From positions 1 through 64,000 of the forward strand of contig JAFVAL010000025.1 in assembly GCA_017480565.1 (NCBI GenBank): a stretch of 64,000 bases of DNA. Direction: 5' to 3'. The stretch comes from Lachnospiraceae bacterium (GTDB taxonomy: Bacteria > Bacillota > Clostridia > Lachnospirales > Lachnospiraceae). A model generated the notes under the pieces. It searched no databases. It was not told the origin of the DNA and saw nothing but the letters and a program-made list of their open reading frames with translations. This document shows, in pieces, positions 35,331 through 45,166 of this stretch. A program made the position numbers and the translations under genes. Position 1 is the stretch's first letter. Each line of letters starts with the position of its first letter.

Positions 35331-36613
35331 AGACGAGTGTTGTGATCGTCGGCGGTGGTCCTGCCGGCCTTGCGGCTGCGGTCAGCTGTTATGACGCAGG
35401 CGTGAAAGATATCTTGATTTTAGAGCGTGACAACTGCCTTGGCGGCATCTTAAACCAGTGCATTCACAACGGATTTGGTCTGCACACCTTTAAGGAAGAG
35501 CTGACTGGACCGGAGTACGCGGCGCGGTATGTGGCGATGGCTGCGGAGCGCGAGATTCCTTATAAACTCAACACGATGGTGCTAAATATCGAGCCGCAGG
35601 CGGATGGGACGAAGCTTGTGACAGCGGTCAATACCGAAGGGCTGATGGAGATCACGGCGGAGGCCGTGGTGCTTGCGATGGGTTGCCGCGAGAGGCCGAG
35701 AGGTGCGCTTAACATCCCGGGCTTCCGTCCAGCAGGCATCTATTCTGCTGGAACTGCGCAGAGATTTGTCAATATCGACGGTGTGATGCCTGGAAAGCGC
35801 GTTGTGATCCTTGGCTCCGGCGACATCGGCTTGATCATGGCAAGACGCATGACCCTGGAAGGCGCGAAAGTCCTTGCGGTGGCGGAGCTCATGCCTTATT
35901 CGGGTGGCTTAAAGCGTAATATCGTGCAGTGCTTAAACGACTATGATATCCCGTTAAAGCTGTCCACGACAGTGACAAAGATTCACGGGCAGAAACATTT
36001 GACAGGCGTGACGCTGCAGAAGGTGGATGAGAGACGTCGGCCGATTCCGGGGACAGAAGAGTATTATGACTGCGATACGCTGCTCTTATCTTGTGGCTTG
36101 CTTCCAGAAAATGAGCTCTCTTCGCAGGCGGGCGTGCAGCTTAGCCCTGTGACCTCCGGCCCTGTGGTGACAAGTTCCTTGGAGACCAGCGTTCCCGGCG
36201 TGTTCGCGTGTGGCAATGTCTTGCATGTGCATGATCTGGTGGATTATGTTTCCGCGGAAGCATCGACTGCGGGCAAGCATGCGGCAGAGTATGTGTGTAA
36301 CCCGGATCATACGGAGGCTAGAAAGCTGCGTCTTCGCACGGAGGGCGGCGCGAGGTACACGGTTCCGGTGTATGCAGAGCCTGAGAAGATGGAGCCGCAG
36401 TTAAAGGTGTATTTCCGTGTGGGTGATGTCTATAAAAATGCAGTTCTGACGGTGAGTGCGCTCCTGCCGGACGGTGAGAGAAAAGAGCTCTCCCGCAAGA
36501 AGAAAAATGTGATGGCGCCGGGCGAGATGGAGCAGGTTTTCCTTAAAAAAGATGACCTTCTGCCGCTGCCTGCGGGAAGTGAAATTATCGTGAAAGTGGA
36601 GGGAAATGCGTAA
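35327..36613 (+). CDS. FAD/NAD(P)-dependent oxidoreductase
   Basis: A 428-residue pyridine-nucleotide-disulphide-like oxidoreductase with VVIVGGGPAGLAAAVSCYDA at the N-terminus and a second nucleotide fold VVILGSGDIGLIMARRM near 165. A CGLLPENELS segment leads to the C-terminal FAD contact GVFACGNVLHVHDLVD. It is probably the electron-transfer partner of the GlpA-like subunit. ATGA overlap upstream and TAATG overlap downstream show a tightly coupled three-gene operon. Confidence 0.88.
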   Translation: MKTSVVIVGGGPAGLAAAVSCYDAGVKDILILERDNCLGGILNQCIHNGFGLHTFKEELTGPEYAARYVAMAAEREIPYKLNTMVLNIEPQADGTKLVTAVNTEGLMEITAEAVVLAMGCRERPRGALNIPGFRPAGIYSAGTAQRFVNIDGVMPGKRVVILGSGDIGLIMARRMTLEGAKVLAVAELMPYSGGLKRNIVQCLNDYDIPLKLSTTVTKIHGQKHLTGVTLQKVDERRRPIPGTEEYYDCDTLLLSCGLLPENELSSQAGVQLSPVTSGPVVTSSLETSVPGVFACGNVLHVHDLVDYVSAEASTAGKHAAEYVCNPDHTEARKLRLRTEGGARYTVPVYAEPEKMEPQLKVYFRVGDVYKNAVLTVSALLPDGERKELSRKKKNVMAPGEMEQVFLKKDDLLPLPAGSEIIVKVEGNA

Positions 36614-36981
36614 TGATAAAGGAATTAACGTGCATCAATTGCCCTCTGGGGTGCTCTTTGAGGGCTGAAGTGGAGATTGTCGACGGAAATCCGGTTGTGA
36701 CCTCGGTGACTGGGAATACCTGCCCGAGGGGCGAAGCGTACGCGAAAAAAGAGCTGACCCACCCGACGAGAATCATCACTTCCACGGTTCGTGTGCATGG
36801 CGGACGGCTCGCCGCGGTTCCGGTTAAGACTGCTTCTGACATCCCGAAAGAGAAGATCTTTGATGTGATGGAGGTGCTTCGCGGCATCGATGTAAACGCG
36901 CCGGTTCATTTGGGCGATGTCGTTGTGGAAAATGTCGCCGGCACCGGTGTGGCGATCGTGGCAACACGGACGGTGGAGTAA
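36613..36981 (+). CDS. DUF1667 iron-sulfur-type protein
   Basis: A 122-residue protein with CINCPLGCSL and GNTCPRG, i.e. CxxCxxxC plus a distant Cys, the layout that holds a [4Fe-4S] cluster at the N-terminus of molybdopterin oxidoreductases. DUF1667 proteins regularly follow a GlpA-like and an FAD oxidoreductase gene in Firmicutes. It is probably the third subunit of this complex, carrying electrons onward. Cluster content is inferred. Confidence 0.85.
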   Translation: MIKELTCINCPLGCSLRAEVEIVDGNPVVTSVTGNTCPRGEAYAKKELTHPTRIITSTVRVHGGRLAAVPVKTASDIPKEKIFDVMEVLRGIDVNAPVHLGDVVVENVAGTGVAIVATRTVE

Positions 36982-37141
36982 ATTTTTTTGCGATTTAAAA
37001 AAGAAAGAAAATCTTCAGAATTCTGTAACAGATCAGGGGAATCTATGCTTGCATTCTACAGTAGTAGATGTTAAAGTATAAAGAGACACCCTGATCTTGT
37101 GTTTTTCAGGGCAAATGTTACTAGATGGAGTAGGGAAGAAT

Positions 37142-38944
37142 ATGTACAAACGAATTTTTGCGGGTCTTTTGGCCATCCTTTTGATCGTTCAAATTATTGG
37201 CTGTGCAAGACAGACATCGAACGGGGATGTGACAACAACGACGGAGGAGACCACGACTGCGACGACAACAGAGACCACCACCGAGGAGACGACTACGGAG
37301 GAGGTCAAGGAGCTGACCCCGGATGACGTTCTTGCGATGATGAATGAGAGCATGACCGGTGTCAATTACATTTCCGGCGTGGCCCAGCTCACTGTCGAAG
37401 AGGGGAAGGACGAGGACGTTAAGCAGACCATGTTTGACGGTGAATACGAAGCGACGAGAGTGGCTCCGGTGATGCATACGTCCGGACAGCTGATCGTGGG
37501 AGACGATACCAAGGGACGCGAGACATTTATCAGTGCGGTCGATGAGACCCAGGTGAAGGTCATGCGTTTGAGTGGAACGACCTGGAGTAAGAAGACGCAG
37601 GATGCGACAGAGGTGCACCCTTCGAAGGCGGAGGATCTGCTGACGCTCTTGACGATGCCTACCTTTACCGAGGTTGCAGAGCAGACCGAGGAAGAGAAGG
37701 ACGTCTATGTCTTAACTGGTACGATGGACGCAGAGACCCTGGCTACATTTCACACGCAGGCGGGTCTGATGAGCGAGCTTGATAAAGCGCCGGATCTTAC
37801 TGAACTTGGCGCAAATGTAGTGCTTACGGTCGATGCAGAGACCGCAAGACCGATTTCTCTTCGCGTGGTGACGCATAAGGAAGAGGAAGAGAAGCCTCTG
37901 ACGGTGACGACGTTTTTGACCTTTGAAGGCGCGGATAATACGAAGGTGGTCAACGTTCCTGAGGACGAGATCGACAAGGCCATCACCGCACAGAAGGAAG
38001 CAGAAGAGAAGAAGAAAAATGAAAAGACCAATGTTTGGGTGGATGTCGATCTGACCAAGCAGTATGTCTATCTGTATAAGAATGGCGAAGTGATTGCTTC
38101 CTCGCCTTGCGTCTCCGGATGCGTGGCAGATGGCAACGGTACCCCGACCGGTACCTACCGCATCGCTTACAAGGCAACCGACCGTACGCTGCGTGGCACC
38201 AACCGCGACGGTACGAAGTATGAATCTTTCGTTAAGTACTGGATGCCTTTCAACGGCAGCATTGGTCTGCATGATGCTTCGTGGAGAAGCTCATTTGCAG
38301 CGACCAGAGCCTGGAACAACGGCTCCCATGGCTGCGTGAACCTTCCGTCCAAGTTTGCGAAGACCCTGTACGATACGGTCAGCGCTGGCGACGTGGTTGT
38401 GGTTCATGGATGGCCGACCGGTTCGCATGAGCATACGTTTAAAGACTGGACCGTCGATACGCCGGCAACCTGTAAGACCGAAGGTAAGGAAGTCCACAAG
38501 TGTACTGGCTGCGGTAAGATCGTCAACTACCGCGTGCTGAAAATCGATCCGGACGCGCATGTCTGGGATAAGGGAAAAGTCACGAAGGAAGCGACAACGA
38601 CTTCTGAAGGAACGATGACTTATACGTGCACGCTCTGCGGAAAGACGAAGACCGAGGCGATTCCGAAGAAGGAAGAGGCAACGACAACTACGACGAGCAC
38701 GACAACTACAACTACGACGACAACGACTTCGACTACCACGTCTACGACAACGACGACGACTAGTACAACGACTACAACGACGGAGACGACAACAGAGGCG
38801 ACGACAACAGAGACAACAACCACTGAGACAACGACACAAGATCCTGGAACCGGCGGTGGTGGTGGATCGGAAGATCCTGATCCTGGTGACGGTGGCGGCG
38901 GAAGCGAAGAGCCCGGGCCTGGTGAAGGCGGAGAGAATCCGTGA
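37142..38944 (+). CDS. L,D-transpeptidase (YkuD) lipoprotein
   Basis: A 600-residue lipoprotein with lipobox IIGC, a Thr/Glu spacer and a beta-rich domain (about 55-280). A YkuD L,D-transpeptidase domain (about 300-425) carries the active site in SHGCVNLP with HDASWR upstream. Two CxxC modules (CTGCGK, CTLCGK) and a long Thr-rich then Gly/Pro-rich C-terminus follow. It should cross-link or modify peptidoglycan outside the membrane. The ATG at 37142 is chosen because the lipoprotein signal begins there, after GGAGTAGGG; an upstream in-frame start adds a non-signal segment. The N-terminal domain resembles lipoprotein-carrier (LolA/DUF6612-like) folds (tentative). Confidence 0.88.
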   Translation: MYKRIFAGLLAILLIVQIIGCARQTSNGDVTTTTEETTTATTTETTTEETTTEEVKELTPDDVLAMMNESMTGVNYISGVAQLTVEEGKDEDVKQTMFDGEYEATRVAPVMHTSGQLIVGDDTKGRETFISAVDETQVKVMRLSGTTWSKKTQDATEVHPSKAEDLLTLLTMPTFTEVAEQTEEEKDVYVLTGTMDAETLATFHTQAGLMSELDKAPDLTELGANVVLTVDAETARPISLRVVTHKEEEEKPLTVTTFLTFEGADNTKVVNVPEDEIDKAITAQKEAEEKKKNEKTNVWVDVDLTKQYVYLYKNGEVIASSPCVSGCVADGNGTPTGTYRIAYKATDRTLRGTNRDGTKYESFVKYWMPFNGSIGLHDASWRSSFAATRAWNNGSHGCVNLPSKFAKTLYDTVSAGDVVVVHGWPTGSHEHTFKDWTVDTPATCKTEGKEVHKCTGCGKIVNYRVLKIDPDAHVWDKGKVTKEATTTSEGTMTYTCTLCGKTKTEAIPKKEEATTTTTSTTTTTTTTTTSTTTSTTTTTTSTTTTTTETTTEATTTETTTTETTTQDPGTGGGGGSEDPDPGDGGGGSEEPGPGEGGENP

Positions 38945-38966
38945 GTTCGAGATGACTTGCTAAGAG

Positions 38967-39006
38967 AAGCTGTGAAAGCAGAGTAATCTGTTTTCACAGC
39001 TTTTAT
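38967..39006 (+). terminator. Terminator after the L,D-transpeptidase gene
   Basis: AAGCTGTGAAA/TTTCACAGCTT (with further GCAG/CTGT pairing) followed by TTAT. Confidence 0.8.
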
Positions 39007-39026
39007 GTATGTTGGGGGGATTAATG

Positions 39027-39282
39027 GACTCAGGGGGGCAAAGCATGTCTGTCGCGAGTCTAAGTTGATCCCCCGGGCAGCCTTGCTTAAGACTCAGTGA
39101 GGCAACGCATGCCTGTCGCGAGTCCAAGTTGATCCCCTGGGCAGCCTTGCTAAAGACTCAGTGAGGCAACGCATGCCTGTCGCGAGTTCAAGTGGATCCC
39201 CTGGGCAGCCTTGCTTAAGACTCAGTGAGGCAACATATGGATGTCCCGAGTCCAAACAAACCCTCCAGACATCCTTGCCTCC
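39027..39282. repeat. Four-copy 64-bp tandem repeat
   Basis: Units start with GACTCAG at 39027, 39091, 39155 and 39219, an exact 64-bp period. Each holds the dyad GACTC...GAGTC with an inner GGCA...TGCC. Units 2 and 3 are nearly identical, and the first and last have diverged. There is no T tract, so unlike the array at 9.8 kb these are not obvious terminators. No reading frame through the array looks like a gene. Confidence 0.85.
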
Positions 39283-39387
39283 CTTTTCCTTCCTCTTCCT
39301 CACAGGAAAAGCATTGTCTGCATACACATTTTTTGCTATAATGGCTTCACGTCATATTGAAAACGATCTGATGGGGGATGAAGTGAG

Positions 39388-40038
39388 ATGAAATTGATTG
39401 TCGGTCTGGGTAATCCAGATAAGAAATATATTGGTACGAGACACAATACCGGATTTACGGTGATTGACCAGATGAGTGAGGATTATCAGATCCCTGTGCG
39501 GGAGAGAAAGTATAAGGCGATGTACGGGAGTGGCTATATTGAGGGGCAGAAGGTTTTGCTCGTCAAGCCGCAGACTTACATGAATCTGAGCGGAGAGGCC
39601 GTGCAGGCGTTCTGTACGTTTTATAAGATTGCGCCGGAAGATTTGATTGTGATTTTTGACGATGTGAGTCTTGATGTCGGTCAGCTGCGGATTCGCAAGA
39701 AGGGCAGTGCCGGCGGACACAACGGAATTAAGAATATCATCGCTTGTATCGGAAGTTCTGATTTCCCACGAATCAAGGTGGGTGTCGGGCAGAAGCCGGC
39801 GGAGTGGGATCTTGTGGATTATGTGCTGGGGCATGTTTCCAAAGAAGATGAGCCTCTCATGAAGGAGGCTGCGAAGAATGCTTCGCGGGCTGTGGGCGTG
39901 ATGCTCTCCGAGGGGATCGAGAGTGCGATGAATCTTTTTAATATGAAGAAAGAGAAAACGCCAAAGGAAGAGAAGAAGACAGAAGTCCCGCAGGAAGAAA
40001 AGAAGGAACCTGCGACAGAAGAAGCAAAGGAATCATAA
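39388..40038 (+). CDS. pth: Peptidyl-tRNA hydrolase
   Basis: A 216-residue protein with the Pth signature: LIVGLGNP, the catalytic histidine in RHNTGF (about 20), VLLVKPQTYMNLSGEAV, DDVSLDVGQLRIRKKGSAGGHNG and FPRIKVGVG. It releases peptides from stalled peptidyl-tRNA. It carries about 30 extra Lys/Glu-rich residues at the C-terminus. It sits 3 bases ahead of mfd, a common Firmicutes order. Confidence 0.95.
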   Translation: MKLIVGLGNPDKKYIGTRHNTGFTVIDQMSEDYQIPVRERKYKAMYGSGYIEGQKVLLVKPQTYMNLSGEAVQAFCTFYKIAPEDLIVIFDDVSLDVGQLRIRKKGSAGGHNGIKNIIACIGSSDFPRIKVGVGQKPAEWDLVDYVLGHVSKEDEPLMKEAAKNASRAVGVMLSEGIESAMNLFNMKKEKTPKEEKKTEVPQEEKKEPATEEAKES

Positions 40039-40041
40039 AGT

Positions 40042-43000
40042 ATGCGTACATTTTTGGGACCGCTTGCGGATCTGGGCGAGTATGGGAATATTCGCGATCA
40101 ACTGAATAGGGGAAACAGTCCGCTGCTGGTGACGGGGTGTATCGAGTCGCAGAAGGCGCATCTGATCTACGGGCTTTCACACGACCGGGATGTGCGCGTG
40201 GTGGTACTTTCTGATGAGCGCAAGGCGAAGGAGTTTTATCAGGACATCCTTCTTTACGATAAGACCGCGCTTTACTATCCGCCGAAGGACGTGATCTTTT
40301 TCTCCGCAGATGTGCAGGGAAATGCGCTCACCGCGCAGCGAATGAAGGTGTTAAGACGGCTCCTGGAAGAGGATCATGTTACTGTGGTCACAACGATTGA
40401 TGCAGGAATGGATTCGATTCTACCGCTGTCGTATATCAGAAAGAGAGTTTTGACCTTTTCCGAGGGTGACATCATCGATTTGGACGCGGTGATTCGGCGC
40501 CTTGTGGAGCTTGGTTATACCAGGGAAGCCCAGGTAGAGCAGCCTGGCCAGATGGCGGTGCGCGGCGGAATCCTGGATATTTTCCCACTCACGGAGGAGA
40601 CCCCTTACCGTGTGGAGCTCTGGGACGATGAGATCGATACCATCCGCGCGTTTGATGTGGAAAGCCAGCGCTCTGTGGAAAATGTATCCATGCTCACGAT
40701 TTATCCCGCGCAGGAGTTCATTTTAACGGATGAACAGGAGCAGTGGGGCTTCGCGCGCATGGAGGAAGATTTAAAGAAGCAGACCAAGAAGCTAAGAGAT
40801 CTGGGGCATCCGGAGGCCGCGCACACGCTTGAGATGACAGTGCGCGAGTTTAAGGAGAACCGGGAGTTTCTGCAGGGCTATGCGGGTGTTGATGCATTTT
40901 TACCGTATTTTTACGATACGATTGTGTCGTTTTTTGATTATTTCAGGGATCTTGATGCGGTGTTTTTCCTGGATGAGGCCGCAAGGTTGACCGAGAAAAT
41001 TGAGGTCACCGAGACCGAGTTTCGCGAGAGTATGTTCGGGCGTCTGGAGAAGGGCTATCTGTTGCCAAAGCAGCTGGACACTTTGATTTCCGGCGGGCGT
41101 GTGATCGAGAAGCTCTCGCATCTGGACTGTATTTTGATGCAGACGATGGAGACGAGGCCGACCGGATTTGACGTGAAGGGAAGTTTTTCTCTGACCGTAA
41201 AGTCGGTCAATCCCTACAACAATGATTTTGAGCTGTTATTAAAGGATCTGGGGAAATGGAAGAAGCAGGGCTACCGTATCCTACTGGTTTCCGGCTCCGC
41301 CTCCCGGGCGAAGCGTCTGGCAAAAGACCTCTATGACCGAGAGATTACAGCTTTTTATTCGGAGGATCTTGATCGAACCCTGCAGCCAGGGGAGACGATG
41401 GTGATCTCCGGCAGTCTGCGCAAGGGTTTTGAGTATCCGCTGATCAAGTTTGTGGTGATCTCTGACTCGGACATCTTCGGTGCGGATAAGAAGAAGCGCC
41501 GCAAGAAGCGATACGCGGGTCAGGGCAAATATATCCAGAGCTTCCACGAGCTAGCGATCGGTGATTATGTTGTGCACGAGAGCCACGGCTTAGGCATTTA
41601 TCGGGGCATCGAGAAGCTCACGGTAGATCACGTGATCAAGGATTATATCAAGCTCGAATACGGTGGGGGCGGTACGCTCTACATTCCAGCGACTGGCGTG
41701 GAAGTACTGCAAAAGTATGCAGGTTCGGACGCGGCGAAGCCGAAGCTAAACCGCTTAAATTCGCAGGAGTGGAAGAACACGAAGTCCCGCGTAAAAAGCG
41801 CGGTGGCTGACATCGCCAAGGAGCTTGTCGAGCTCTACGCAAAGCGTGAGGCGAGGAGTGGATTTGCCTACAGCCCGGATACGGTCTGGCAGACCGAGTT
41901 TGAGGAGCAGTTCCCTTACGAGGAGACGGAGGATCAGCTCGAAGCGATCGCGGCGACCAAGCGCGACATGGAGAGCAAGAAGATCATGGACCGGCTCATT
42001 TGCGGGGACGTCGGCTACGGAAAGACCGAGATTGCGATCCGTGCGGCGTTTAAGGCGGTTTCTGACGGCAAGCAGGTCGTCTTCCTGGTGCCGACGACGA
42101 TCCTCGCGCAGCAGCACTACAACACCTTTATCCAGCGTATGAAGGACTACCCGATCACGGTGGAAATGTTGTCGCGCTTCCGCACTGCGAAGGAGCAGAA
42201 GACGATTTTGGAGCGCACCAAGAAGGGGCTTGTAGACATCTTGATCGGTACGCACCGTGTGCTTTCAAAGTCCGTGGAGTTTAAGGATCTGGGGCTTTTG
42301 ATCATCGATGAAGAGCAGAGATTTGGCGTAACGCACAAGGAAAAGATTAAGCAGATGAAGGCAGACATCGACGTTCTGACCCTCTCTGCGACACCGATTC
42401 CGAGAACCTTGCACATGAGCCTGTCCGGCATCCGTGACATGAGCGTGTTAGAGGAGCCGCCGGTGGACCGTGTGCCGGTGCAGACCTATGTCATGGAGCA
42501 TTCGGATGAAATGGTACGCGAAGCGATCACGAGAGAGCTTGCGCGCGGCGGCCAGGTCTATTATGTCTATAACCGGGTTTCGACAATCCCGGATATGGCC
42601 GCGGCGATCCAGAAACTGGTGCCGGATGCTGCGGTTGCCTTCGCCCACGGGCAGATGAAAGAAAAAGAATTAGAGCAGATCATGATGGATTTTGTCGCGG
42701 GTGAGATCGATGTTTTGGTCTCCACGACGATCATCGAGACCGGCCTTGATATCTCAAATGTCAACACGATCATCATCGACGACGCAGACCGACTGGGACT
42801 GGCACAGCTTTATCAGCTGCGCGGGCGTGTCGGACGTTCCTCGCGGACCGCGTATGCATTTTTAATGTACCGCAGAAATCGACAATTGCGGGAAGTGGCG
42901 GAGAAGCGTCTGCAGGTGATCAGAGAGTACACGGATCTCGGTTCGGGCTTTCGTATCGCGATGCGTGACCTGGAGATTCGTGGTGCCGGCAACTTGCTTG

Positions 43001-43593
43001 GTGCGAAGCAGCACGGCCACATGGAAGCGGTCGGTTACGATCTGTACTGTAAGATGTTAAATGAAGCCGTGCGCCGGCTGAAGGGCGAGGAGATCCCCGA
43101 GGAGAGCTTTGAGACGAGTGTGGATCTGGACGTGGATGCCTTTATCCCGCCGACCTACATCCGTGCGGAGATGCAGCGCCTCGACATGTATAAACGCATG
43201 GCCGGGATTGAGACGAGGGAAGAGTATCTGGATCTGCAGGAAGAGCTTGTAGACCGGTTTGGGGATCTGCCGCGGGCGGTGGAGAACCTGCTAAAGATCG
43301 CGCTTTTAAAGGCACAGGCGCACCAGGCATTTGTGACGCAGATCACGCAAAAAGGTGATACGGCGCGCATCTACATTTACAAAAAGGCGAAGATCCACGT
43401 GCCGAATCTCGCACCGTTTTTGAAGGAACACCGCGGGGTCACGCTGACAAATGATACCGAGCCTTATCTGACCTGGCGGATGTGGATCTCCGATGCGGAT
43501 CGCAAGACGCCGGATGAGATTTTCGAGATGTTATTTGGCTTTGTGGAAGAGATGATGAAACTGCAGGAGGGCTATGTAGAAGATGAAGAATAA
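40042..43593 (+). CDS. mfd: Transcription-repair coupling factor Mfd
   Basis: A full-length 1183-residue Mfd: UvrB-like N-terminal modules, the RNA-polymerase-interacting domain (about 500-570, GDYVVHESHGLGIYRGI), and a RecG-like helicase with Walker A GDVGYGKTE and Walker B DEEQRFG. The TRG motif and C-terminal TRCF domain follow. It displaces stalled RNA polymerase and recruits UvrA. It overlaps the next gene by 11 bases. Confidence 0.96.
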   Translation: MRTFLGPLADLGEYGNIRDQLNRGNSPLLVTGCIESQKAHLIYGLSHDRDVRVVVLSDERKAKEFYQDILLYDKTALYYPPKDVIFFSADVQGNALTAQRMKVLRRLLEEDHVTVVTTIDAGMDSILPLSYIRKRVLTFSEGDIIDLDAVIRRLVELGYTREAQVEQPGQMAVRGGILDIFPLTEETPYRVELWDDEIDTIRAFDVESQRSVENVSMLTIYPAQEFILTDEQEQWGFARMEEDLKKQTKKLRDLGHPEAAHTLEMTVREFKENREFLQGYAGVDAFLPYFYDTIVSFFDYFRDLDAVFFLDEAARLTEKIEVTETEFRESMFGRLEKGYLLPKQLDTLISGGRVIEKLSHLDCILMQTMETRPTGFDVKGSFSLTVKSVNPYNNDFELLLKDLGKWKKQGYRILLVSGSASRAKRLAKDLYDREITAFYSEDLDRTLQPGETMVISGSLRKGFEYPLIKFVVISDSDIFGADKKKRRKKRYAGQGKYIQSFHELAIGDYVVHESHGLGIYRGIEKLTVDHVIKDYIKLEYGGGGTLYIPATGVEVLQKYAGSDAAKPKLNRLNSQEWKNTKSRVKSAVADIAKELVELYAKREARSGFAYSPDTVWQTEFEEQFPYEETEDQLEAIAATKRDMESKKIMDRLICGDVGYGKTEIAIRAAFKAVSDGKQVVFLVPTTILAQQHYNTFIQRMKDYPITVEMLSRFRTAKEQKTILERTKKGLVDILIGTHRVLSKSVEFKDLGLLIIDEEQRFGVTHKEKIKQMKADIDVLTLSATPIPRTLHMSLSGIRDMSVLEEPPVDRVPVQTYVMEHSDEMVREAITRELARGGQVYYVYNRVSTIPDMAAAIQKLVPDAAVAFAHGQMKEKELEQIMMDFVAGEIDVLVSTTIIETGLDISNVNTIIIDDADRLGLAQLYQLRGRVGRSSRTAYAFLMYRRNRQLREVAEKRLQVIREYTDLGSGFRIAMRDLEIRGAGNLLGAKQHGHMEAVGYDLYCKMLNEAVRRLKGEEIPEESFETSVDLDVDAFIPPTYIRAEMQRLDMYKRMAGIETREEYLDLQEELVDRFGDLPRAVENLLKIALLKAQAHQAFVTQITQKGDTARIYIYKKAKIHVPNLAPFLKEHRGVTLTNDTEPYLTWRMWISDADRKTPDEIFEMLFGFVEEMMKLQEGYVEDEE

Positions 43594-44602
43594 ACGATGG
43601 GTAAGCCTCATGCTTGCACTGATCCTTGCGGTGTCGGGGCTTTCTGGCTGCTCTCTTGTGGAGAGAATCACCGGGCGCAGCTCGGAGGAGAAAAAGGAAG
43701 ATACGACCGGGGAGAGCGCGAATTACGCTTCAGACTCTGCGATTCTTTCGGTCGGGAAAGAACGCATTTCCCAAAGCGAGGCGGTGATCTACTGGCTGAT
43801 GCTTAAGGATCGCTATGAGACCGGTTTCGGGCCTTCCGTCTGGGACTTACAGACCGGGGAGGGTCGGACATTTCGCGAAGATGCGACGATGCAGATGTTA
43901 GAGGAAATCGTGCAGGTGCACGTGATGTGCATGCAGGCAGAGGACCTCGGCATCACGGTGGATGAGGAGAGCGAGAAGGAGCTGCAGGCCTCCGTCACGG
44001 ATTATCTGGCAAATCTTTCCGCGGAGGAGAAGGCACGCTACAGCCTCGATGACGAGGAAGTCTACAAGGTCTATCACGACTGCCTGCTTGCGGAGACCGT
44101 GTTTGAGACCGTGACCGGAAATGTATCCATCTCGGTGCCGGATTCGCAGATCAGGCAGTGCAGGGTGCTTGCCATGACCTATCCGACCGGCGAGGCCGAT
44201 CCCAACGGAAAGCTTCGGAAATTGCTTGCGGCAGCCAAGGAAATCACCGATGAAGAGGAGAGAAAGCTTTATTTTACCGGGAATTCTTTGGATGAGCAGG
44301 TGGAATATGTGGTCGGTGCGGATTCGATGGAAGTGGACGAGACATTGGTTTTGGAGGCGCTGAAGCTAAAGACCGGGGAGTTTAGCGAGATCTTTACCAC
44401 AGCGGAGGGAACTACATTTCTCTACTGTGTCAACGAATCGGACGAGGAAGCGATCCGCTTAAAGAAGCAGCAGATGATTCTGGATTCGCAGAGAGAAGCC
44501 TTTGCCGAGCAGTACGCCGCATGGCGGGATGATGTTTCGGTGAAAATGTACGAGGACGAGATCGAGGCGTTTTTGGAGAAGATCGCGGAAAAGGAAGGAT
44601 AA
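43583..44602 (+). CDS. Foldase-like lipoprotein (SurA/PrsA N-terminal type)
   Basis: A 339-residue lipoprotein with lipobox LSGC (Cys23), then a mostly helical SurA/PrsA-like chaperone region (about 50-190). A C-terminal part around 200-300 may be a degenerate parvulin-type domain. It is probably an extracytoplasmic folding helper. It overlaps the end of mfd and is followed 12 bases later by a DUF1836 gene. Catalytic parvulin residues are not evident, so activity as a prolyl isomerase is uncertain. Confidence 0.75.
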   Translation: MKNKRWVSLMLALILAVSGLSGCSLVERITGRSSEEKKEDTTGESANYASDSAILSVGKERISQSEAVIYWLMLKDRYETGFGPSVWDLQTGEGRTFREDATMQMLEEIVQVHVMCMQAEDLGITVDEESEKELQASVTDYLANLSAEEKARYSLDDEEVYKVYHDCLLAETVFETVTGNVSISVPDSQIRQCRVLAMTYPTGEADPNGKLRKLLAAAKEITDEEERKLYFTGNSLDEQVEYVVGADSMEVDETLVLEALKLKTGEFSEIFTTAEGTTFLYCVNESDEEAIRLKKQQMILDSQREAFAEQYAAWRDDVSVKMYEDEIEAFLEKIAEKEG

Positions 44603-44614
44603 ACGGAGAAAATC

Positions 44615-45163
44615 ATGACAGAGTTTGAACGTTCGCAGATTGTGGAAGAGATGCTTTCCTTCCATTTTCCAAGATATGAGGAGCTGCCGCGGCTGGATCT
44701 TTATATGGATCAGGTGTTATCGGTCGTGTGCGAGACGCTTTCGGTGTTTTATGTGAATAAAAATGAGAAAATTCTGACCGCTTCGATGGTGAATAATTAC
44801 GTCAAGCAGAAGGTGCTGCCGCCGCCGAAGGCGAAGCGGTACAACACGTCGCAGCTTGCATATCTGCTGGCACTGACCGTGTTAAAGCAGGTGCTCTCGA
44901 TCGGAGAGATCTCGCAGTTGATTCAGTACCAGAGCGATCATTTTCCACTCAAAGAAACGTACAATCGCTTCTGCGATGAGATGGAGGCTGCGATTCAGAC
45001 CGTGTTTCGTAAGGAAGCGTACGCAGGGGTAGAAGAGGATGGTGTTTTTGCGTCTTCGCAAGGGGCGGAACTCCTCCGCGCAGCCGTTCTTTCCTTTATC
45101 AATAAAATTTATGTACAAAAGTGCCTGCAGTTTGAAACGCAGGAGCTTAAAAAGGAGGAATAA
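44615..45163 (+). CDS. DUF1836 protein
   Basis: A 182-residue soluble helical protein of the DUF1836 family, with LPRLDLYMDQVLSVV, MVNNYVKQKVLPPPKAKRY and LAYLLALTVLKQVLSI. The second segment resembles a MerR-like winged-helix DNA-binding region. The molecular role is not established. It sits between the foldase-like and phospholipase-like genes with short gaps. Confidence 0.85.
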   Translation: MTEFERSQIVEEMLSFHFPRYEELPRLDLYMDQVLSVVCETLSVFYVNKNEKILTASMVNNYVKQKVLPPPKAKRYNTSQLAYLLALTVLKQVLSIGEISQLIQYQSDHFPLKETYNRFCDEMEAAIQTVFRKEAYAGVEEDGVFASSQGAELLRAAVLSFINKIYVQKCLQFETQELKKEE

Positions 45164-45166
45164 GTC

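Noticed and set aside
37030..37111. RNA switch before the L,D-transpeptidase gene (AGATCAGGG, CCCTGATCT and TCAGGG can pair alternatively)
   Set aside because: The first arm probably lies upstream of the transcription start, so the alternative pairing would not exist in the mRNA.
39027..39282. CRISPR array or coding repeat
   Set aside because: Tandem 64-bp units without unique spacers, and frames through it lack start signals and sensible composition.
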